Assembly (NCBI GenBank): GCA_012517025.1
Contig: JAAYVT010000531.1
Span: 1 to 10,372, forward strand
Direction of reading: 5' to 3'
Length of the DNA stretch: 10,372 nucleotides
Origin: Phyllobacteriaceae bacterium
Lineage (GTDB): Bacteria > Pseudomonadota > Alphaproteobacteria > Rhizobiales > Ancalomicrobiaceae
Positions within the stretch are counted from its first letter, which is position 1. Each line of letters begins with the position of its first letter. The notes beneath the pieces were generated by a model. The model worked only from the letters and a program-made list of their open reading frames with translations. It did no database searches and was not told the DNA's origin. Both the position numbers and the translations under genes were made by a program. Positions 5,998 to 10,372 of this stretch are shown piece after piece.

Positions 5998-6503
5998 GGC
6001 ATCGCCAGGATCTCCTTGAGATCCCAACGATCGCCGCCGGCCGAGCCCTGGATGTCGTCGATCTTCCAGCCCTTTTCCTGGACGAGGTCGAAGACCAGGA
6101 CGCCGTCGCCGGGGGTGGCGTAGCCGCCCTTCAGCGTCACCCGCAGCTTCGTCACCGGCGGCACCGCGTCGAGCTTCTCGATCTTGTAGCCCTTGAGCTG
6201 CGGGTCCTGAGAATTGGTGAAGGGATCGAAGTCGATCGGCGAGGCCTCGTCGCCGCCCGCCTTGGCGCGGTCCTCGGCGGCCGCCCACTGTTTCACCAGC
6301 GCGGCGGAGAACCACTTGGTGCGGTCCTTCGCGTCCAGCCAATAGATCTGGCCGCCCGAATCGCCTTTGCCGGCGGCGAGTTTCTTGTAGATCGCGCCGA
6401 GGAAGGCCTCGGCGCTCGCGTCCTCGGCGAGGGCGGAGACGACCGACGACGACCCGACCGCCAAGGCGGCGGCGGCGAGAATCAGGGTACGACGCGACGG
6501 CAT
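5994..6503 (-). CDS. Exported DUF3828-type protein
   Basis: 169 residues. The N-terminus MPSRRTLILAAAALAVG has twin arginines in a S-R-R-x-L context before a hydrophobic core, with possible cleavage after ALA (about residue 26). It therefore looks like a Tat signal, or a Sec signal with chance arginines. The mature part has features of the DUF3828 family: ASPIDFDPFTNSQD (88-101) with Asp 93 and QD at 99-100, a LRVTLKGG strand (120-127), and GVLVFDLVQEKGWKIDDIQG (134-153), the last giving the typical 'K/G-W-x-I-D-D-I' ending. The fold is NTF2-like by family knowledge, usually periplasmic and of unknown function. ATG 6503 is preceded by GGGAGG at 5 nt spacing, an excellent ribosome-binding site. 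No partner is suggested by its neighbours, which lie on the other strand. Confidence 0.8.
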   Translation of the reverse strand: MPSRRTLILAAAALAVGSSSVVSALAEDASAEAFLGAIYKKLAAGKGDSGGQIYWLDAKDRTKWFSAALVKQWAAAEDRAKAGGDEASPIDFDPFTNSQDPQLKGYKIEKLDAVPPVTKLRVTLKGGYATPGDGVLVFDLVQEKGWKIDDIQGSAGGDRWDLKEILAMP

Positions 6504-6536
6504 TTGGGCCTCCCGACAGCCAGACCGACGCGTCGC

Positions 6537-6564
6537 AGAATACTCGATCCACGCGGTTCGTCAC
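6537..6564 (-). promoter_or_regulatory. Possible promoter for the DUF3828 gene
   Basis: On the minus strand GTGACG (6564-6559) and TATTCT (6542-6537) each match four of six consensus bases and lie 16 bases apart. The start point would fall about 27 bases before the ATG. Plausible but unproven. Confidence 0.35.
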
Positions 6565-6668
6565 CCCGCTCGCGCGACGGCCGCCATGCGGCGCCGACAG
6601 CCCGGCCGTGCATTCGCCGTGGAGAACACCATTCCCTCGAAGAGGCGGATCGGGGAACCGTATGGTTT

Positions 6669-6710
6669 GACGGAGGGCAGAGGATTTCCGAAAAAGAACG
6701 CCTTTCCGTC
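6669..6710 (+). promoter_or_regulatory. Leader hairpin upstream of metY
   Basis: GACGGAGGGC (6669-6678) can pair with GCCTTTCCGTC (6700-6710) over ten pairs with one bulge and one G-T wobble, enclosing a 21-base A/G-rich loop. It ends about 35 bases before the metY start codon. Methionine genes in alphaproteobacteria often have SAM-sensing leaders, but the conserved SAM-II sequence blocks are not evident here, so I claim only a possible RNA structure. Confidence 0.3.
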
Positions 6711-6745
6711 CGGACGCGATCCGCCCGGCTCATCGGAGTGTCTCC

Positions 6746-8026
6746 ATGTCCGCTTCCAAGCCCGGTTTCTCCACTCTCGCCGTCCACGCCGGCGCCAAGC
6801 CCGACCCGACCACGGGCGCGCGCGTCACGCCGATCTACCAGACCACCGCCTACGTCTTCGAGGACGCCGATCAGGCGGCCGCGCTGTTCGGCCTGCAGGC
6901 CTTCGGCAACATCTACACGCGCCTGACCAACCCGACCACGGCGGTGCTGGAGGAGCGGGTGGCGACCCTCGAGGGCGGCACGGCGGCGGTGGCGACGGCG
7001 TCGGGCCACGCGGCGCAGCACCTCGTCTTCCACACCATCATGGGACCGGGCGACGAGTTCGTCGCCTCGCGCAAGCTCTACGGCGGCTCGATCAATCAGT
7101 TCAACCACGCCTTCAAGAACTACGGTTGGACGGTGAAGTGGGCCGATCCGGACGATCTTTCGACCTTCGAGGCGGCGATCGGACCGAAGACCAAGGCGGT
7201 GTTCATCGAGAGCCTGGCCAATCCCGGCGGCGTCGTCACCGACATCGAGGGGATCGCGAAGATCGCCCACGCGCACGGCGTCCCGCTGGTCGTCGACAAC
7301 ACGCTCGCTTCGCCGGCGCTGTGCCGGCCGATCGAGTTCGGCGCCGACGTGGTCGTCCATTCGGCGACCAAGTTCCTCGGCGGTCACGGCAACTCGATGG
7401 GCGGCATCATCGTCGACGCCGGCACCTTCGATTGGAAGGCCCCGGGCAAGTATCCGATGCTGTCGGAGCCGCGCCCCGAATATCAGGGCATGGTGCTGGC
7501 CGAGGTGTTCGGCAACATCGGCTTCGCGATCGCGGTCAGGGCGCTCGGCCTGCGCGACATCGGCCCGGCGATCTCGCCGTTCAACGCCTTCCAGATCCTC
7601 ACCGGCATCGAGACGCTGCCGCTGCGGATGGAAAAGCACTGCGCCAACGCGCTCGCCGTGGCGAAGTGGCTGAAGGCGCGGCCCGAGGTGTCGTGGGTCT
7701 CCTACGCCGGGCTCGAGGACGATCCGCACCACGCGCTCGCCCGGAAATACGTGCCGAAGGGTGCCGGCGCGGTCTTCACCTTCGGGCTGAAAGGCGGCTA
7801 CGCGGCGGGCGTCGAGCTGGTCTCCGGCGTCAAGCTGTTCAGCCATCTCGCCAACATCGGCGACACCCGGTCGCTGATCATCCACCCGGCCTCCACCACC
7901 CATCGCCAGCTCTCCGACGCCCAGAAGGTCGCCGCCGGCGCCGGCCCGGACGTGGTGCGGCTGTCGATCGGCATCGAGGACGTCGCCGACATCATCGCCG
8001 ATCTCGAGCAGGCGTTGATCGACTGA
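6746..8026 (+). CDS. metY: O-acetylhomoserine sulfhydrylase (aminocarboxypropyltransferase)
   Basis: 426 residues, typical for MetY, a PLP-dependent Cys/Met-metabolism (fold type I) enzyme. It makes L-homocysteine from O-acetyl-L-homoserine and sulfide, the direct sulfhydrylation route to methionine. Visible are the substrate/PLP loop NIYTRLTNPTTAVLEERVA (55-73), SGHAAQ (86-91), the YGG turn (112-114), VDNT with Asp 184 contacting the pyridine nitrogen, and SATKFLGGHG with the PLP-linking Lys 209. The MetY-type insert NSMGGIIVDAGTFDWK (216-231) follows, then SPFNAFQILTGIETLPLRME and the C-terminal SLIIHPASTTHRQL. The FDW insert and overall length favour MetY over MetZ, the O-succinylhomoserine enzyme. 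GGAG lies 7 nt before the ATG. It stands alone, flanked by opposite-strand genes, and ends in a strong intrinsic terminator. Confidence 0.96.
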   Translation: MSASKPGFSTLAVHAGAKPDPTTGARVTPIYQTTAYVFEDADQAAALFGLQAFGNIYTRLTNPTTAVLEERVATLEGGTAAVATASGHAAQHLVFHTIMGPGDEFVASRKLYGGSINQFNHAFKNYGWTVKWADPDDLSTFEAAIGPKTKAVFIESLANPGGVVTDIEGIAKIAHAHGVPLVVDNTLASPALCRPIEFGADVVVHSATKFLGGHGNSMGGIIVDAGTFDWKAPGKYPMLSEPRPEYQGMVLAEVFGNIGFAIAVRALGLRDIGPAISPFNAFQILTGIETLPLRMEKHCANALAVAKWLKARPEVSWVSYAGLEDDPHHALARKYVPKGAGAVFTFGLKGGYAAGVELVSGVKLFSHLANIGDTRSLIIHPASTTHRQLSDAQKVAAGAGPDVVRLSIGIEDVADIIADLEQALID

Positions 8027-8051
8027 GATCCGTCCGAGCGACGAAATCGCG

Positions 8052-8082
8052 AAGGCGCCGGGAGCGATCCCGGCGCCTTTTT
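8052..8082 (+). terminator. Rho-independent terminator of metY
   Basis: AAGGCGCCGGGA (8052-8063) and TCCCGGCGCCTT (8068-8079) form a perfect 12-bp stem with a GCGA tetraloop, followed by a run of five T (8078-8082). It starts 26 bases after the metY stop. On the minus strand the stem is followed only by TTCGCG, so it should act weakly, if at all, on ctaA transcripts. Confidence 0.93.
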
Positions 8083-8111
8083 CTCGTCTCGGTGTCGGCG
8101 AGCGGGGGGCG

Positions 8112-9212
8112 TCAGGCGCCGTCGTGGTGCAGCAGGGTCTGTTCCATCCGCCCGGGCGCGAACACCGAGACGGCGTGGATCACCGCCGCCGTCAGCACCG
8201 CCATCGCCGTCGCCTGATGGATCAGGGCGAGAGCGAAGGGGACGTGCATCAACAGTGTCGAGATGCCGACCATGATCTGGAAGGCGACCACGAACCCGAG
8301 GGCGAAGGCGGAGACGCGGGCGGTGGCGGTGCGGGCGGTCACCACGATGGTGACGAACTGCACGATCACCAGCGCGAACAGGACGTAGGCGCCCATCCGG
8401 TGCAGGAACTGCACGGTGGCGTGGTTCTCGATCAGATCGCGCCACAGCGGCGTGATCGCGAAGGCGTCGGGCGGCAGCAGATGGCCGTTCATCAACGGCC
8501 AGGTGTCGTAGACGAGGCCGGCGTGATTGCCGGAGACCAGGGCGCCGAGGAAAATCTGCACGAACACCCAGCCGAGCACCGCGCCGGCGCCGATGCGGCG
8601 GACCGGCGAGGGCCGCGGGGTGCGGCCGCGCGCCGACAGCGTCAGCGCCGTCCACAGCACCGCGGCGTAGAGGACGGCGGCGAGCGTCAGATGGACGGCG
8701 AGGCGCAGCGGCGCCACCTCGACCCGATCGACGAGGCCGGAGGAGACCATCCACCAGCCGATCGCCCCCTGCAGCGCCCCGAGGGCGAAGATCGTCAGGT
8801 AGCGGGCGAGATGGACGCGCGGGATCCGACCGGTCGCCCAGAACACCCCCATCGGGATCAGGAAGACGAGGCCGATCGCCCGCCCGAGCAGACGGTGCGA
8901 CCACTCCCACCAATAGATGGAGCGGAAGTCGTCGAGCGTCATGCCGGCGTTGAGCAGGCGATATTGCGGGATTTCGCGGTAGCGTTCGAAGGCGGCGTGC
9001 CAATCGGCGTCGGAGAGCGGCGGCAGGGCGCCGAGGATCGGCGCCCATTCGGTGATCGACAGGCCGGATTCGGTCAGCCGGGTGAGGCCGCCGACGATCA
9101 CCATCGCGACGATCATGCCGGCGACGAGGAAGAGCCACAGGCGCACGGGAAGCAGCGTCGCTTCCCGGCTGCGGCGCTCCTCCGGCGCGCGGTCGATCGT
9201 CGTCGGCACCAT
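8112..9212 (-). CDS. ctaA: Heme A synthase, COX15/CtaA family
   Basis: 366 residues, the usual length of alphaproteobacterial CtaA. This inner-membrane enzyme oxidises the C8 methyl of heme O to the formyl group of heme A, needed by aa3-type cytochrome c oxidase. About eight hydrophobic helices are visible, in two four-helix halves. The four expected heme-ligand histidines are present: His 106 in WEWSHRLLGR, His 174 in LAVHLTLA, His 271 in FLHRMGAY and His 332 in LIHQATA. Also conserved are GGLTRLTESGLSITEW (41-56) after helix 1 and the loop VSGNHAGLVYDTWPLMNG (226-243). ATG 9212 is chosen because the protein then begins about 20 residues before helix 1 as in relatives; the longer frame upstream is Arg/Gly-rich and unlike coding sequence. 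A GGGGAG lies 11 nt upstream and AGAGAG 2 nt upstream. It diverges from a DUF2842 gene, a recurrent neighbour in this order. Confidence 0.96.
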   Translation of the reverse strand: MVPTTIDRAPEERRSREATLLPVRLWLFLVAGMIVAMVIVGGLTRLTESGLSITEWAPILGALPPLSDADWHAAFERYREIPQYRLLNAGMTLDDFRSIYWWEWSHRLLGRAIGLVFLIPMGVFWATGRIPRVHLARYLTIFALGALQGAIGWWMVSSGLVDRVEVAPLRLAVHLTLAAVLYAAVLWTALTLSARGRTPRPSPVRRIGAGAVLGWVFVQIFLGALVSGNHAGLVYDTWPLMNGHLLPPDAFAITPLWRDLIENHATVQFLHRMGAYVLFALVIVQFVTIVVTARTATARVSAFALGFVVAFQIMVGISTLLMHVPFALALIHQATAMAVLTAAVIHAVSVFAPGRMEQTLLHHDGA

Positions 9213-9241
9213 CGCTCTCTTCACTCCCCGTCCCCATCCGA

Positions 9242-9271
9242 GATATAGACCGGGTCCACCGTCGCCTCCAA
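9242..9271 (-). promoter_or_regulatory. Possible ctaA promoter
   Basis: On the minus strand TTGGAG (9271-9266) and TATATC (9247-9242) lie 18 bases apart, giving a transcript start about 22 bases before the ctaA ATG. This AT-rich -10 stands out in a very GC-rich spacer. Confidence 0.45.
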
Positions 9272-9378
9272 CATCGGCGAAACCCGAAGAACGGGGATGT
9301 GACCGCTTCACCCAGCGACACGTCGTCGCCGCCGCCCCGACGGGCCGACGGCCCCGCCACCCGAGAGAAGGATCGATC

Positions 9379-9597
9379 ATGACCTCCCCTGCGCGGCGCT
9401 TCGCCGGTTCCCTGATCCTGGTCGTCTGGGTCGTGGTCTGGATCTTCTTCGCCACGGCGATCGGCGACGTGGTGGTGGCGAGCAAGTCGGGCTGGGTGCA
9501 GTTCGGCTATTTCGTCGTCGCCGGTCTCGCCTGGGTGGCGCCGGCGGCGGTGCTGGTGCGGTGGATGTACCGCCCGGTCGACCGTCGCGACGAGTGA
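9379..9597 (+). CDS. DUF2842 small membrane protein
   Basis: 72 residues with two predicted membrane helices, at about 9-30 (GSLILVVWVVVWIFFATAIGD) and 41-61. The short basic C-terminus ends RWMYRPVDRRDE. The family-typical second helix and tail are clear: FGYFVVAGLAWVAPAAVLVRWM (41-62 approx.) matches the GL.W..PA....RWM pattern of DUF2842, a 65-75 residue alphaproteobacterial family of unknown function. GAAGGA sits 6 nt before the ATG. It is transcribed away from ctaA across a 166-base spacer; the pairing suggests a shared respiratory-membrane context, but no biochemical link is known to me. It converges on the partial gene at the right edge with a 13-base gap. Confidence 0.88.
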   Translation: MTSPARRFAGSLILVVWVVVWIFFATAIGDVVVASKSGWVQFGYFVVAGLAWVAPAAVLVRWMYRPVDRRDE

Positions 9598-9610
9598 GGC
9601 GGGGCCGCCG

Positions 9611-10372
9611 TCAGGCCGCCGCCGCCCAGCCGCGCGGATCGTCGAGGGCGTCGTCGGCCTCGGCGTCCGTCGAAAGCTCCAACACCCAGGCCGGACGTCC
9701 GGCGTCGAGGAAGACGTCGAGTACGCGGACGACGCGCGGATCGTCGCGATCGGTCGCCGCGAGTACGACGGCATCGGCGCCGACGAACAGTCGGGTCTGA
9801 CCCTCGCCGGCCTCCAGGCGCCCGGCCGCGATCACCACGCCGCCCCAGGCGGCGGCGCAGGCGTCGAGCACGGCGGCGAGCGCCGGGTCGACCAGATCCG
9901 CCTCGTCGAGCGGACGGTCGCCGCCGCCGAGGCACCAAGCGTCGAGCGCCGGATCGTGACGCACCGCCTCCGAGAAAGTCACGCCGCCGTCGATCAGTTC
10001 GGCGAGGCCGGCGACGCCCGAGGCGTCCGGGCCGGCGAGGTCGACGAGGCCGACGCCGACTTCGGTCGCGGTGACCAGCGCGCGCGCCGCCGTCCGCGCC
10101 GGAGCGGAATCGCCGATCGAGACGACGACGACGCGCGCCCGCGCGCCGAGCTCGGTCTCGATCTCGCGCGCCAACCGCCCGGCGGCGGCGCGAGAGACGG
10201 CGAGGTCGGGCAGAGCACGGTCGAAATCCAAAGCTTCGGCAAAGGACGACCGGTCCGGCTCGCCGGCGGCGAGGCGCGGATCGACGGCGAGGTCGACCGA
10301 CGCGGCGACCGCAAACGGCGCGACGCGGGCGAGGTGTGCCGCGCCTTCCGGCGACGCCGGGACGGCGCACAG
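9611..10372 (-). CDS. C-terminal part of a gene with degenerate Wzc/ExoP-like (BY-kinase-like) ATPase domain, 5' end outside window
   Basis: 253 residues are visible, continuous and in frame to the right edge; the start lies beyond the window. The order of elements follows the cytoplasmic domain of polysaccharide co-polymerases and tyrosine kinases: an N-terminal helix (RAAAGRLAREIETELG), a strand VVVVSIGD where the P-loop begins, a helix, then GVGLVDLAGPD (Walker A'-like strand). Next come GLAELIDGGVTFSEAVRHD, resembling the 'GL.dvL.G...l.evi..d' segment, WCLGGGDRPLDEADLVDPALAAVLDAC, a hydrophobic strand GGVVIAA and DAVVLAAT. The lysine-containing GK(S/T) is replaced by SAPARTAAR, and the expected Asp in the Walker A' and B strands is only partly kept, so ATP binding is doubtful. 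No tyrosine cluster is seen at the C-terminus. It could be a pseudo-kinase regulator of exopolysaccharide export. The fold assignment is by pattern only; an unrelated Ala-rich protein is the alternative. Confidence 0.6.
   Translation of the reverse strand: MCAVPASPEGAAHLARVAPFAVAASVDLAVDPRLAAGEPDRSSFAEALDFDRALPDLAVSRAAAGRLAREIETELGARARVVVVSIGDSAPARTAARALVTATEVGVGLVDLAGPDASGVAGLAELIDGGVTFSEAVRHDPALDAWCLGGGDRPLDEADLVDPALAAVLDACAAAWGGVVIAAGRLEAGEGQTRLFVGADAVVLAATDRDDPRVVRVLDVFLDAGRPAWVLELSTDAEADDALDDPRGWAAAA

Noticed and set aside
6656..6745. SAM-II riboswitch upstream of metY
   Set aside because: The leader has a hairpin and an A-rich stretch, but I do not find the conserved GATTTGA...CCG and GCTAAA blocks in register. 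A covariance model would decide.
6482..7903. 473-residue open frame antisense to metY
   Set aside because: Composition is Arg/Gly/Asp/Val-rich as expected for the complement of a GC-rich gene, and metY on the other strand is unambiguous.
8124..9248. 374-residue plus-strand frame antisense to ctaA
   Set aside because: It is rich in Asp, His, Arg and Gln repeats with no domain, and complements a conserved membrane protein gene.
7798..9774. 658-residue open frame on the minus strand across metY, ctaA and DUF2842
   Set aside because: It overlaps three recognisable genes in other frames or strands, is Arg/Pro-rich and shows no domain. It is a shadow caused by high GC.
1..10372. Mobile elements, CRISPR arrays, tRNA or rRNA genes, toxin-antitoxin or phage-defence genes
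   Set aside because: No transposase, integrase, direct-repeat array, tRNA-like fold or recognisable defence domain was seen on either strand.

Overview
The window is high-GC DNA (roughly 70% G+C by eye), with strong G/C third-position bias and long antisense open frames. The gene content fits an alphaproteobacterium, most likely of the order Hyphomicrobiales (Rhizobiales): a CtaA-type heme A synthase divergent from a DUF2842 membrane protein, a HpcH/HpaI (CitE-like) lyase, a DUF3828 lipoprotein-free exported protein, and MetY. The taxonomic call is inference from families and composition, as there is no rRNA here.

Layout. A lytic-transglycosylase-domain gene runs off the left edge (minus). 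A palindrome-rich spacer follows, then a CitE-like CoA-ester lyase (plus). Convergent with that is a two-gene minus-strand operon of a YdjA-type nitroreductase and a flavin reductase-like protein, 5 nt apart. Divergent from the operon is a secreted protein built of three beta-type repeats. Then come nicotinamidase PncA (minus), a two-gene plus operon of a small two-helix membrane protein overlapping a YccU-type CoA-binding protein, an exported DUF3828 protein (minus), O-acetylhomoserine sulfhydrylase MetY (plus) with a textbook terminator, heme A synthase CtaA (minus) and DUF2842 (plus). At the right edge is the C-terminal part of a minus-strand gene that looks like a degenerate Wzc/ExoP-type (BY-kinase-like) cytoplasmic domain.

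Together this is mostly chromosomal housekeeping: cofactor metabolism (NAD salvage, heme A, flavin enzymes, CoA esters), sulfur amino-acid synthesis and cell-envelope proteins. Genes alternate strand frequently, so most transcription units hold one or two genes. I see no mobile element, integrase, CRISPR array, tRNA or rRNA, and no convincing new multi-gene system. The most interesting items are modest: the triple-repeat secreted protein, the ATPase-like domain lacking a Walker A lysine, the variant CitE-like protein, a leader hairpin before metY, and inverted repeats in divergent spacers.
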